Positions 41,765-53,633 of a stretch of DNA of 64,000 nt are shown here, in pieces (within the stretch, counting starts at the first letter, position 1; every line of letters starts with the position of its first letter). The position numbers and the translations under genes were made by a program. Source of the stretch: Locusta migratoria (Eukaryota > Arthropoda > Insecta > Orthoptera > Acrididae). The notes under the pieces are model-generated. The model saw only the letters and a list, made by a program, of their open reading frames with translations, had not been told where the DNA came from and did no database searches. The stretch is taken from NCBI GenBank assembly GCA_026315105.1, contig CM048744.1:351665168-351729167 (forward strand), in the 5' to 3' direction.

Positions 41765-42566
41765 AGAATGAGTAACGTAGAAGTAGATATCATCGGAGTA
41801 GTGCAGCAACTAAAATCACTTAACAAGAGCAAGTCGCCTGGTCCGGACTGTATACCCATTAGATTTCTATCTGATTATGCTGAAGAGATAGCTCCTTACC
41901 TAACAGCCATATACAACCGCTCTCTCAGATAAGGATCTGTACCAAAAGATTGGAAAGTTGCACAGGTCACACCGATATTCAAGAGAAACAATAGGATTAA
42001 CACACTAAACTACAGGCCTATTTCATTTACGTCAATTTGCAGCAGCATTTTGGAACATATCCTGTATACAAATATTACGAATTATCTCGAACAGAATTAC
42101 CTATTGGCACATGGTAAATATGGATTTAGAAAATATTGTTCATGCGAAACACAACTAGCTCTTTATTCACACGAAGTGATGAGTACTATCGACAAGGGTT
42201 CTCAAATTGATTCCGTATTTCTTGATTTCCAGAAGGCGTTTGATACCGTACCTCACAAAGGGCTTTTAATCAAATTGCGTGGTTATGGTATATCGCCCCA
42301 GATTTGCGACTGGATAGGGGATTTCCTTTCAGAGAGGACACAGTTTGTAGTAATCGATGGTAAGGTATCGACTAAAACAAAGGTGATCTCGGTCGTTCCA
42401 CAGGGTAGTGTCGTTGGTCCTCTGCTGTTCCTTATTTACATAAACGATTTGGGAGAAAATCTAAGTAGCTCCCTTAGGTTGTTTGCAGATGACGCTGTCA
42501 ATTTCCGTGTAGTAAAATCATCTGAAGATCAAAACCAACTGCAGAACGATCTGAATAAGATATCAC
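41765..42566 (+). pseudogene. CR1/Jockey-like RT (copy 4)
   Basis: The frame opens with SNVEVDIIGVVQQLKSLNKS and SPGPDCIPIRFLSD, has a stop near 41,930, and from 42,050 runs 176 residues with LEQNYLLAHGKYGFRKYCSC, DSVFLDFQKAFDTVPHKGLL (first catalytic Asp), VVPQGSVVGPLLFLIYINDL and LRLFADDAVNFR (catalytic pair). Palm motifs are intact. The stop, the SINE and later frame changes disable it. The C-terminal region resumes at 43,070 (AYQRLRFIGRTVKKCNRTKE). Confidence 0.88.
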
Positions 42567-42886
42567 TAAAGGTAAGGTAAAGCAGTCAACAATCCGAAGA
42601 TTGGTTTGAACACCACAGTGCTTTACTAGGCATGGTCCTGTTTGGAGGTGGTATGCCATTGCCTTCCTCCGACCTTCGAACTGACTTACCCAGCCAGTTA
42701 TAGGGGGACCTACAGTTTAACGTGGGTTCCGAACCACGGTGCTACTCGGTATTTTTCACATGAGCAATGCTGTCAGAGGTGAAAGAAGTGGAAAGTGACA
42801 GATAAAAATCCTAGGACCCGGCGGGGATCGAACCCGCGACCTTTGGATTTATAGTCTGGCACTCTACCACTGTGCAACTATGATGT
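42567..42886 (-). mobile_element. SINE family D in LINE copy 4
   Basis: The tRNA-like head lies at the right on the minus strand: A box GCACAGTGGTAGAGTGCC-like and B box GGGTTCGATCCCCGCC, in near-perfect tRNA layout with a TATAA anticodon-loop-like sequence. A 240-bp body to the left has CGTGGTTCGGAACCCACG and GGTCGGAGGAAGGC. The insertion breaks AAGATATCACT...ATGATGTAAAAATTGGC of the LINE, which is continuous at the equivalent site near 11,140. Confidence 0.8.
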
Positions 42887-43590
42887 AAAAATTGGCAATT
42901 AACTCTAAATAATGAGAAGTGTGAAGTCGTCCACATGCGTACCTAAAGAAATCCGTTAAACTTTGTTTACAAGATAAATCAATCAAAAGAGTAGGCCGGA
43001 AACTCCACAAAGTCCCTAGGAATTACTATTACATCAGACTTAAAGTGTAAAGAACACGTAGATAATGTCGTGGGAAAGGCGTATCAGAGACTGCGTTTTA
43101 TTGGCAGAACCGTTAAAAAATGCAACAGAACTAAAGAGAGTGCATACACTACGCTTGTCCGTCCTCATTTGGAGTATTGCTTTCCAGTGTGGGATCCTTA
43201 TCAGGTGGGTTTGACGGAGGACTTCGAAAGAGTTCAGAGAAGGGCAGCTCGTTTTGTATTGTCACGATGCAGATGAGACAGTGTCACGGAAATGATACAG
43301 GATCTGGGATGGGAATCATTAGAACAACGGCGTTTATCGCTGGGCTACTTACGAAACTCCAATCGCCAACATTCTCCTTCGAATGCGGAAATATATTGCT
43401 GACTCCCACCTACATAGGTAGAAATGATCATCAGAATAAAATCCGAGAAATCAGAGCTCGAACGGAGATGTTCTTTCTTCCCGCACGCTATTCGATAGTG
43501 GAATGGGAGATGAATAGTATAAAGGTGGTTCGATGAACCCGGTTCCAGACACTTAAATGTGATTTGCAGTGTGTCCCATGTAGATGTAAC

Positions 43591-45129
43591 TTCAGCGCAG
43601 AAAACTACGTCTTTTCCTTTGTTAATTATTGTACAGCAATACGTTCGCATATTTAGAGATAGCATTATATCATCACCGACCACGTTAGTTGTGTTTATTC
43701 CGAGTATGTCAACATTTACGTCCCATATCCTTACATCTGCCATAACATTTTTCCTTGAGTTCTTAATGAGTAAATCTCTACGCTGTTCTCATTTCACAAA
43801 GTGGTCAAGCCCTCATATTTTGGAGCAACGAAAAACCATTGTTCCTGACTCGGTGGACTTCAAATACTATTAGGTATAATCGTAAACTTCTTAACGCATT
43901 CGTTCGAAACTTCCCTTTTGCGTTATAGAATTCTAGCTTTACACGATTCGTGATCAAATGTTGACACTAAAACTTTTGATTACAAATTTTGTGTAAGCAG
44001 TCTGCCACTGTACACAATAGGTGTTCGTTATTCAGTTTCACATAGTGCTGCTTCGATACATAATTAACAAATTTACTGGTTATATGTACGGAAAGAAATT
44101 TCGACTTCCATCAGCTTAGGAAGGTAAAGGTACAATACAAGCAATTCATTAGCCACTAAATAAACAATCAGTGCTTAAAGTAGAATACTGTCTGACAAAG
44201 CATCGACGTGCGTAGCGTGTAATGATTTATATACGGTCTGTTATTTAAGCGCAATTAGCTACTTCTTATCTCGAATATATTCCGAACTAAATGCAAGTAA
44301 TTAACTATTTATATTGGATTCATCATGTGAGATTTCAATATACCACGACGTGCAATTACTATTGCAGTAATCAACAACTCGTTTTCCCTTTCTAACTGAG
44401 GATAAATCGATTTCAACTATTTTTAACAGTAGTGAAGAAACTGCAGTACTGTATTTTTTTTTTATCTCTGCTATTAGCATACACATTTATGTGTCTGTGG
44501 AGATTGTCCACATTTTTAACATTTATTTACTCGTTACGTACAATGTGATTGAAACACGTGAAAGTTGCTTTGTCTACTTTCATTTGCTCTTTCGTCTTTT
44601 CTATTATTAAATCACAATTTCATTTTAAAAAGGAGGCATCCTGTTCCAATGTCTCAAACGATATTTTACTAATCCCACTTCCCAGACACAAAATTTAAGC
44701 AACCTCTTTTCATACGTATCTGATGTCTTATTAAGCGTCAAATTAGAAGTTGAGAAGTACTCATATATATAGATACCATTCTATGACTTGTTCTACAGCT
44801 CAACTCCAATGATCAGTTTTTCTTGTTTACTGTATCCTTCTCATAAGTGTTCCTGTCTTCCTCCTCTAACAGCTTTTCCTTGGCGTTCTCTCAAGTGAAA
44901 AAAGTTAACGATTTTCTGCATCACAATTTAGATCTGTACCATGGCATATCTGTAACAGTAAAAGCCCAATGATGAAGGAAATCTCGATAGCGGCCGATGC
45001 TGGATACAATATCGATGCAGTACAGTACCCTCATATGAAATTAAAGAAAAGTTCTGTTTCAGCAGAAATTCTTTAATCTATTGTCATGCAGTATTGAATT
45101 TTATTTCTTTCTTAAACAAATTACCGCGT
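43591..45129. other. 1.5-kb stretch, nothing firmly recognised
   Basis: AT-rich. A minus-strand frame entering from the LINE (43,743-43,600: IWDVNVDILGINTTNVVGDD) shows no family I know. No repeat signature. Confidence 0.4.
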
Positions 45130-45660
45130 TTTTAAAAATGTTTTGTGTACAGGCCTATATCTTAGACTTCGTCCCCTCCAAAGACTTAGATCGTAAGATT
45201 CTCGTCTCTATCTTATAACTCCTTAGTTTCCTGCATGATCTGTTTGTTGTTGTCTATAGGACATTGGCCCATCTCTATTATTTTCTTTTTTAACTGTGGG
45301 GCATAATCGTCATAATTATAAATAACACCACAGGGATCTCTTTAAAAAATATCCGCAATGTTGCATTCTCTATTGAAAAACAAACCATGCAGAGTGTAAT
45401 TTGCGGCACTATGGAGTGTGGTATTAAACAAAAAGACTGTGAAAGGGAGCCTTTCGCTCAAATTAGACTGTTCCCTATTAATATCGTGTTATGGTTCGGT
45501 GTGACCTTTCCAATGCCCCATTCGATTGTGGATTGTAGGACGAAATCTGTACTCAACCAGTCAGTACCAAATTGTACACTATCTTCAGTATATCATTCAA
45601 CAACTCGCTGCCATTACTGTCAATAACACTAAGTAGCACCAAATGGATACTAAATTTAAA
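45130..45660 (-). pseudogene. Ty3/gypsy-like integrase remnant
   Basis: The minus strand reads SNGSELLNDILKIVYNLVLT (around the second catalytic Asp), then in the same phase after one stop SSYNPQSNGALERSHRTI, the Glu-bearing motif typical of retrotransposon integrases (HPQ-NGALER). Further left, DYAPQLKKKI resembles the region after the core. At least four stops occur. It is a different lineage from the gypsy remnant at 27-31 kb, and no flanking pol or LTR is visible. Confidence 0.65.
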
Positions 45661-47808
45661 AATAATTATTTACACCAGAAATCAGGGTGAAAGCTATTAT
45701 ATCTGCGTTGTTATTTAATATCGGCTCGGTTACGGCCCCCGCCTCCCCCATTTTTCTACACCTGTCACATTTCAGAATATTATTCACCACCAGCCGTAAA
45801 ATTTATGTTGTTTTCGGTATTATATTAATACCATCTTCAGGCTCTATACGAATGAAGTTACAAATCAGTGTTGTATCTAGTAACATCATGCTCTACATAT
45901 GTCATATAACATATAAAGAACAACAAGTACAAATAACCCAACAATCACCAATGAAGGAATATAATAAGGCCCAATGGATGGTACAATAAAAGAGGTATTA
46001 AAGTAAAATGACATTTATAAATAATACAAGAATCAAATTATCTGAAAGATATTATTTCTAGAAGCAATGGTGTTGCTTGTATGTAATAAATAACATTTAT
46101 TCAGACTATTTGTGTCCTAAGATATCTTAGGTAGTAGTGGATATGTATAAAAATATATATAATGATATAAGAGGGTGAAATATACGAAATAGTGATGCAG
46201 GGGATTATCACTGCTATAATCAGTAGTTGAAAGCAACGATAAAATGCATTATTTAGTGAGTGGTCATTAGAGTAAAAATTGACAGGGTACACGCCAGTGA
46301 CTAATGATCGTTATTCTTTTGTAGTGAAGTAAATTCGAAAACCTCCAAAATACTACTCCAGCAGTATGCGTGTAACAATCGGTGACACTTCATGGATCCT
46401 CAGATAACGATGAATTTGACCTGATCATCATGAATACAAATGGCTTAGACCACAAATCCCTATAACATCGACCGAAATTGAAATTTCAATTATGATTTTT
46501 TACCTTCGACATAGTGTAGTATAGAATATAGGTATATATCAGTGATAATCCCCTACACCAATATTTTGTATATTTCTCCGTTTTAAATCATTTTAAATAT
46601 TTTGATACATGTAAGAAATAAAATTAAATAGTTTGCCTTTGGCATCACTGACAGCTTTATTAGAGACCCGGGCCGGACAGGGGAGAGGGGCCGCGGGTTC
46701 AAACAGGTTGAAAACACCGCTCTAGTGGATCGGCTGTGCCCATGTACCAAATATGCGGTCAATGCACCCCAGACAGGTGTTTTCTTACCGCCTTTTTTGT
46801 ATTTTTGGTCTCCTACCACCCATTCAACCCTTCCTGTCTCATACCATCAAAACGGAACAAAACAGAACCTTCGTAGAAATAAAAAATAACTCCGTTGCGA
46901 GAAACAAATTAAGATAGCCTCTGTAAGTATAAAGCAAAAGAAAATAAAACATTAAGGCGGTCATTGTTCCAGTGATAGTTAATAAACTGAAAAAGGAGTG
47001 GTATGGGTACATATGAAATTTCTCAAGACCCAAGTCGAAAACGAAAGCATTCCCATGCAAAAAAGAAGGAATTCGCCCTGCTTGTGGAAGGCGAGCGTTC
47101 ATGTAACAAAACGTAACACCCCTGACAGGAGGTGGAAACTAAAACGAAAACCAAGTTCTAGGAAGAATAAAGGGAGAACTAAAGTGTATCTCCAATGCTT
47201 AGTGAGTAGTGGCTCCAAAGATAAAATTCCTAGAATCGTTAAAAGAAAGGAATACTATGCCCGCACAAAGCATGGAGGATAGTAAGGAAATCAGCTTAAA
47301 ACATGAAGACATTGCACACGGAAAAAACATTATTACGTTGACGATACGGGAGGGTTCATCGGTGGAGTAGTTTTTGGTACCGATCTACCAGGGCTGCAGT
47401 AAGAAAGTTGGCGAAAAGTGTAAAGGTTGTTATAAGTAGGTAAAGATTTATTTTATTTTGTTTAATAAGTTATTAATAGAATTTAGTAGGAACGGCTTGG
47501 CAGCTCGCCGACGCTAAGAGCCGTTAAAGTTCCCACGGTCAAGATGCACCATATGGCGTCGACACAGGAGGTGCGGCAGCGAAAGCTCCAATCACTGGGA
47601 TTGTATATAACGGCCGCCGAGCTTATACGCTGGGGAAGTACGAAGAATATGGCGCGAATATAAGATCTTTCATTTATTAATATTTTTATTTAATATTGTT
47701 TTGGTGGCATACAGATCTTAGTAACAGACTAGGGGTCATCAGAAGAAGGTGTTGATCGGTTCATATTCTGTAACCCTTAGCTTCCCAGGTCATTTTTCTG
47801 TCACACTC
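45661..47808. other. 2.1-kb stretch, nothing recognised
   Basis: Several frames of 60-100 residues (for example 45,687-45,989 and 46,998-47,282, the latter Lys/Arg-rich) without recognisable domains. 47,500-47,660 is GC-richer with a TATATAACGGCC word and may be a promoter or LTR fragment; no ends found. Confidence 0.4.
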
Positions 47809-48715
47809 TGTCCCAGGTGCGATCTGGGAGGTCGCAATTTTTAAATAATCATAAATAGTACTGATTGGTAGCTAAGTGAACTAATTCAATTTATTACGCA
47901 AAAGGCTACTTTTGTCTAAATAAATTCTCCAAAAGGAATGTATTTTAAAACTATTTTTATGAAATATATATATTCAAACATAAAACTGCAGAAAATGGAT
48001 TTAACATTACATTATTTTATTATCACTGTAAAAAGTCAAATACTCTGGGCTTTAAATGTTACTTTGTGCCCTATTTTTATTGTTTACTATGTATTTAATG
48101 GTAAAAACATGAGAAACTCTCCAAAAAAGATCACAAAAAATAATTTAACTACTGCTTTCTTGGTAACTTTTATTTTTTCGAATGTTTTCTCTGCACTCGA
48201 TGTAAATTTCGATAGAACACTCAAGGTAGGTGGGCTTCTTGCTACAGCGGCAAACATAACATGTTTTTCTATTCTTTTTTGGGTCACAGGTGGAGCATGT
48301 TCTACGTTTCACAGGTGCCAATACAATTTCTTCTTCACTTTCACACTTTTCTGTGTCTGAATTATGTCCACTTTGAATCTCATAGTCACTGTGATTCCAC
48401 ATCAGCTCCTGAATGGTCTTCAAACCATTTGAAAACAATATTCTCAAAATGAGGGACTGTAGCACGCACAGTAGAGGAAGAGCTCGGTGCGGAATCCACA
48501 ACGCAAAGGCCCCGGTGCGGTCTCAGAGACCGCTACCACAAAAGATGATGTGATAATATTGCTCCGACTCGGCTTAACGTGGCTACTGACAATGGAAAAC
48601 AGTGCAGGTGTTGTAAGCAACGATTACATAACGCTATGTTATCCTTCCCCACCGCTGTCCATTAACAATTGACTAACAATAAGCGTTTGCGGTCTGTGAG
48701 ACCGCACCTGGGACG
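47809..48715 (-). mobile_element. piggyBac-like element, internally deleted (about 907 bp)
   Basis: The left end TGTCCCAGGTGCGATCT and the right end (complement) CGTCCCAGGTGCGGTCT are inverted repeats. TTAA at 48716-48719 follows the right end; the left target has decayed (ACTC). Only the transposase C-terminus remains inside. Three imperfect palindromes of the type GCGGTCTNNNAGACCGC lie at 47819-47835, 48517-48533 and 48689-48705. Confidence 0.72.
48145..48501 (-). pseudogene. piggyBac transposase C-terminal Cys-rich domain
   Basis: The minus strand reads VKRRTCSTCDPKKNRKTCYV, then CRCSKKPTYLECSIEIYIEC. The spacing of cysteines (CSxC, CxVC, C..C) is that of the C-terminal zinc-binding domain of piggyBac transposases, which contacts the terminal repeats. 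The preceding acidic segment SDYEIQSGHNSDTEKCESEE is likely linker. The N-terminal DNA-binding and catalytic domains are deleted, so the fragment is inactive. Confidence 0.75.
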
Positions 48716-48719
48716 TTAA

Positions 48720-49009
48720 GGGTGTTTAAATAAATAAATGAATTACAACGCCTTTAACGAACATTTCCGCACACTTACGAAGATGTACGAAGTTTATCGT
48801 AGGTCTCGGCTGCGTACCAGACGTCAGTCTGCGTTAGGACCTTTTCCCCCCCTTTATTTGGCCTTCTGAGTGTTAACTCAATGTGGCCATCTACAACACA
48901 TAGTGGAAATGTACATATATTTAAATAAACAGAAAAAAAGCAGAAGTACATTTTGTCAAAATGGGAAAGTGGAAACAAAGCGAAAACTGCATTACATTAC
49001 AATTTAAAT
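48720..49009. other. Spacer, nothing recognised
   Basis: No assignable feature. Confidence 0.4.
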
Positions 49010-49500
49010 AATTTTGGAACATTTTCACATATTCACAAGCAAAACCTTATAATATATTACCAACACACTTGATACTTATAGTTTGTGTCCAGTGGTCTTA
49101 ATAAACTTAATTATGATTTTATACACACGAATGTCTTTTGTAAACAAAATGGAAGAGGCTGACTGGGGAAGGGGATACCCCATCTTCATCAATGTCTGCA
49201 GGAAGTTCAAACGTTCTCGGTCAAATTTGGGGCACCTGAACAGGATGTGGTTGACATCAGCTTCCGTTTCAGGATTACACTCACATGCCGCCGAATCGTA
49301 GACGTTGATCCGATGTAGATGTGGATAAGAGGCGTGATTGAAGTGAAGCCGAATGATGGTAGAAATCGCGGATCGCTCCAGATGAGGCCTCATAAACCAC
49401 GCCTGCGTAGAAATCAGAGGTTGCAGCACAGCGTAAGAAGCGCCTTTCATTTGTTGGGAAACGTTCCACATCTGTTGTTTAGCGTATTCCTTGATCGCAG
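49010..49500 (-). pseudogene. LINE C-terminal fragment (R1/I/Jockey type)
   Basis: A 131-residue minus-strand frame (49,471-49,076) has HLERSAISTIIRLHFNHASY, then CECNPETEADVNHILFRCPK. The latter is the C-x-C-x7-H-x4-C motif found after the RNase H of R1/I/Jockey-group LINEs. FDRERLNFLQTLMKMGYPLP follows. Nothing upstream of this region is present, so it is a strongly truncated insertion. Its ends are not sharply defined. Confidence 0.75.
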
Positions 49501-49509
49501 ATAACTAGT

Positions 49510-50386
49510 CTGTGTAGGGTAGTTGTCCCGACCGGTCTCGTAGAAACCATGCTCTCAGTATCATCCTGAAATCTAATTGTTAATTTCAAAGCGGATGAAC
49601 AGTCTTGTATTATGGCGTGACTACTAAAAAGCCACATAATTGGCATTCCGAGATGAATTATCTACCTGCCCTTTTAATAGAACTTCCATCAACACTCCAG
49701 TGTGCTGCCTAGCTGAGAAGGGACTACACATCGAGAGCAATTACTATGAAACAGGTAGGAGGAACGCCTACACATCGGCTCACAAGTCTGGCTCAAAGGT
49801 GGGTCAGCCTGATTTGCAGATCCCGGTAAATCCGCACGCCAGCTGTACCATCTTGTACGGACTCTTAACTATGGCTACACTTTCAAGATATGCTTAGTTA
49901 ATAGTTGGGGATTCTGGCAACAGGTCGTAATAATTGCGAAGGGAGGTGGCCTGGAAGTGGGCAGTCCACAGATAACTCATGAATTCGACTCCATCAGTTA
50001 GCTGCAGTTCGACAATGGCATTATGCCGAGTGTCCGGTCAACCAAATGGTGGAGTTGTATTTGGTGCGACATGGGGGCTTCATTCCACCGACACATACGG
50101 TATCATTCCACTGAGTAGGGCCACCGTACCAGGAGTATTCGTGAATGGACCTTGTGAGACACTAGCAGAACTGTGAACTCTACTGCAGTCGTTCCCGTAG
50201 TTATAAATCTGTTGGTGGATGTTTAAGCCCCTATGCAATTGCAACCTGTGCTTCTGTTACACAGGATTCCTTCCCGGTGATCTACCATTACTAGAGCTGT
50301 GAGATTAACCAATAGATACGTGTCCGTGTGTATCCGTTACTAAAAGAAACAGTTCTCGCTACAAACGTATCGTTACTCCGTTACCA
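49510..50386. other. Spacer, nothing recognised
   Basis: Short frames only (for example 49,640-49,897 and 49,979-50,176), no motif. Confidence 0.4.
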
Positions 50387-50399
50387 GTGCCACCCAGAA

Positions 50400-51975
50400 G
50401 GGGCCCGAATGGACTGCGCAGTCTGAGATAGAAATTCGTCGTACTGCGCATGACGTCACCGCCGAAGCACGCGGCGGCAGTTGTAGCGGTAGCACTGTAG
50501 TAGCTTGTTGTTTACAGTGTATGTTTTGTTTCGTTTATTCGTGTGTTTTACGACATAAAATTCGATTAATACGTTAATGATGCGTTTGACATTTTAAATT
50601 CTTCCAGAATCGTTGACAAAAAGACATTAGCAAGTGCCTATGGAACAAAAAAGCAGCTACAAAAATACGATTCTCAGCATAAGGTATTTGTGCTGTGAAA
50701 CAATACAGGTTGGAAACCGAAGGCAGCTGTTACCATTTCAGAAAGGACTCTGAATGTCAGTTAATTCTTTATTTGGCGTTCTTTCTAACCTTTTGTCACT
50801 GAGCATTAAGTGTATATTAATCCGCGAGAACATGCACCTTTAAAAGTTACGCGATCGCTCGCGTGTATAGCACTGTTCTGACAGTCAAAGAAGAGATTCT
50901 AATGTCCTTAATATGTCTAAATAATTGTTTCTAGTTGCGTTTAAAGAAAACATAAACATTATTTCGATATTTAAAATTGGCAAAATGCCAATTGTTTTAA
51001 AATTACTGTGAGCAAAATCCTCACGCGCAAGTTCTTGCGGGTTAACAGCACGGCTGAACCAGGACTGTCTTTAAAATTTGTTTTGACAGATTAGAGGTAT
51101 TGGCCATTTCTATCAACATCCTCGCCCAAAAGAAGTAAAACATTGGCTGTGTTTATTGCCTCTGGGACAGAATACTTCTTCTGTGAGACAGGAAGAAGAT
51201 TCACAACAATTTCATCTAGTTCGCTGTGTGGAATTTTGGCGGATATGTCTGAAGCAATGACCATGTCAGATGGGGAAGCAGAGAGCCAGGACATAAGTTT
51301 TAGTTGTGAGGCTGCTGCACCGTCCGCTGTGACAATTGTTGAATGCCCAGCTGAAGGATTCAAATATCTGGCAGGCTACATTGCACGCCGTGCTGCTAAA
51401 TATGACACCTCACTGGGGGGTGTCGTCTAATGAACTACTTTGCCCTCCTCAAAAACACCTCGCAGAATACGGGTGGATAGAATTTCTATCACGAGGAGGT
51501 TTGTTAGTGCCGTCTGACGAGTGGATGCGGCAGATCGCAGACTTTGAGCTGCTGTTCAATGAGATTAACGGAAGTGACACACTTAAAAAAAAAACATTTA
51601 TAAGAGATTAGCCGACGTAATTTCGTAGAAATATCTTCATGTGGCGCGGCAGGTCATTAAAATATTCTTACGGACCGAATTTTTATTCGAGTGCGCTACA
51701 TCAACATGAAGTTAAAAAGACAGAAAACAGCGGCATCATAGAGGCGAAAATGACGTCAGTGGCATACTTCGGCTGTCGGAAGAATTTAGCGAGGTACGTA
51801 ACTGCAATAAGCAAAGCGTAAACGGTAAACTTTAGTGTGTTCAGTGGTGTTCTACGTGACGGCGCAGCGCCGCTTCGCGCCCCTCGCTAGCAGTGTTGCT
51901 TCGCCGCTGACGTCATTTCAACAGCCAATAGCAGGTCGTTTCGCTTCGGGCCCAACCTTTTGTAGAATAACCTAG
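50400..51975 (+). mobile_element. P-element-like DNA transposon remnant
   Basis: GGGCCCGAA near the left end (about 50,401) is inverted at about 51,944-51,955 (TTCGGGCCCAACC). TGACGTCACCGCCG and its complement CGCTGACGTCATTTC lie just inside. A 13-bp direct repeat GTGCCACCCAGAA is at 50387-50399 and 51976-51988. The coding remnant shows P-transposase C-terminal motifs. The exact terminal repeat length is uncertain because the left end looks eroded. Confidence 0.6.
51080..51611 (+). pseudogene. P-element/THAP9-like transposase C-terminal pseudogene
   Basis: Pieces in three frames: IRGIGHFYQHPRPKEVKHWL (51,091 on), similar to the conserved IR-G-HP-P--F--RLR region of P transposases; FKYLAGYIARRAAKYDTS (51,359-51,412), like the LxYIAGYIA motif; and WIEFLSRGGLLVPSDEWMRQ (51,477 on), like the LSRGGLxxPSD motif. 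Order and spacing match the C-terminal half of P-element and THAP9-type transposases. At least two frameshifts break it and the THAP domain is absent. Confidence 0.7.
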
Positions 51976-51988
51976 GTGCCACCCAGAA

Positions 51989-53149
51989 ATACGGCCGGTA
52001 CACTGACTTTGAAACCGTGAAAAATTTTTAACTGTTAATATTAATTTAACAATTAAATTTGCCACCTACACGCTGTATGCCTGCTTTTTGAGGCAATTAT
52101 ACTAACGAGGAAACGATCAGTGCAGTCCATTTCCTTCGTGATTAAAATAAAAGTGTTATACAAATTGATCAAAATTATCGAGACCCACCCAAGACCTCAA
52201 TTTTAAGTACTGTTCCCGCAATTTACTTAAAGTCTTGGAATGGGAGATTCAATCGCAATATTTCGTGACGAATGCCGTTGTAGTAGCACTACATTTTCGA
52301 GCAGCGGCACTGTTGTACTGTATTATGTGACGGTAACAATTAAGATAGTACCCTCATAAATGAAAACATGTAGATTATAACTTTTGAGTACTTCTTACAA
52401 AACTATTTTTATAGTAGACAAGATCAAAAACTAATACTTAACCATTAAACTGAAAACTTTACAGGTAAAAAATACAATATAACGTATGTTTGCGTTAAAA
52501 GCAGACGTCAGATCATGGAGGATTAACCTGAAAACTCGGGCCAAGAAATATACTCCAAAATGTTTACAGACAAAAATAATCATAAAATCGCAGAACTACG
52601 CAATATGCACTTAAAGTTCTTCACGGATTTCTATAAAAATTACTCATCTGTTGATAAATACTATCACGGAAAATACGCACTCTGCATATTGTTTTTCTTT
52701 ACAGTGTTCGTATAGATATGGTAGATGCGAGTAACGAAATGTATTCGTGTGTAATGATTCAGTGTTTCTTATCCGCCGAAGTATTCATTACTCAGTACCA
52801 AATTCATGCGGTTTGTTACAGCTCTAATCATTACACCATGCTTCGTAGTGTCTTGCAATTAAAGCAGTATGATGCTCGGTATGCAACATACTGTTGTATC
52901 AGATTAACTTTTGGTGATATGTGGAAGCAGCGTGTACTGCTGTAACCCAAAATACATCCAGAGTCTCTAGCATTCAATGCCAAGGCGTGTAGCAGCGTTT
53001 GCAGCCAGACAACAATACTGATCGCATCGTCTTCCCAACTTCACAAAGAGCCGTATTTTCCATCATGTGAACTTAGTACGTTGAATTATCTCTCAAATAA
53101 ATATGGCTGTGATCTGTTCAATGCTTCTTGGTCTTGATTTTTGACGACC
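51989..53149. other. AT-rich stretch, nothing recognised
   Basis: A 75-codon frame at 52,718-52,945 has no recognisable motif. No repeat signature. Confidence 0.4.
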
Positions 53150-53162
53150 AGAAGTGTAGTGC

Positions 53163-53346
53163 CGGCCGCGGTGGCCGAGGGGACTGCTGCTTGCTAGTCA
53201 CGGTCTGCACGGTCCCTACGGTCGGGGATTCGAATCCCCCTCGGGCATGGATATTTGTGCCGTCCTTAGTGTTAGCTAGTTCATAAGTAGTTTGTAAGTT
53301 TAGGGACTGACGAGCCCGTAGTTAAGTCCCATAAGCTCTAAAAACA
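53163..53346 (+). mobile_element. SINE family A
   Basis: Plus-strand copy from CGGCCGCGGTGGCCGAGG to AAGTCCCATAAGCTCT. The 13-bp duplication AGAAGTGTAGTGC is at 53150-53162 and 53347-53359. Confidence 0.95.
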
Positions 53347-53633
53347 AGAAGTGTAGTGCTGGACATGACCTGTGGTAGGTGAAGCCGGGCGGTTGTGAAA
53401 ATAGAATGATTCTGTGTGCCAGTAACATACACTCCTGGAAAATGAAAAAAAGAACACCATGAATTCGTCGAGCCAGTAGAGGGAAATTTTGCTGACACAT
53501 TCTTGAGGATGTATACAACAAACGATCTCGCAGGCAGAGCCGTACACACGTGAGTACAGTCACCAGAGCGTGCGCAGTGTCGGCGCTAATACCATGTATG
53601 CCCTTCTTTTTGCAGCAATCCAAGCTGCAAATT

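Larger units (their letters stand above)
41630..43590 (+). mobile_element. CR1/Jockey-like LINE, copy 4, with nested SINE D
   Basis: Plus-strand copy of the 9.3-12.2 kb family. The 5' truncation is near 41,630 and the 3' end near 43,590 (CATGTAGATGTAAC). It encodes RT motifs and the C-terminal region. Interrupted at 42,567-42,886 by a different SINE. Confidence 0.88.

Noticed and set aside
42815..42886. Genuine tRNA gene with TATAA anticodon-loop-like sequence
   Set aside because: It has a long SINE body attached and sits inside an RT gene at a defined insertion point.
46998..47282. 94-codon basic plus-strand frame as a small gene
   Set aside because: No recognisable motif, no conserved context, and it overlaps an equally long frame on the other strand.
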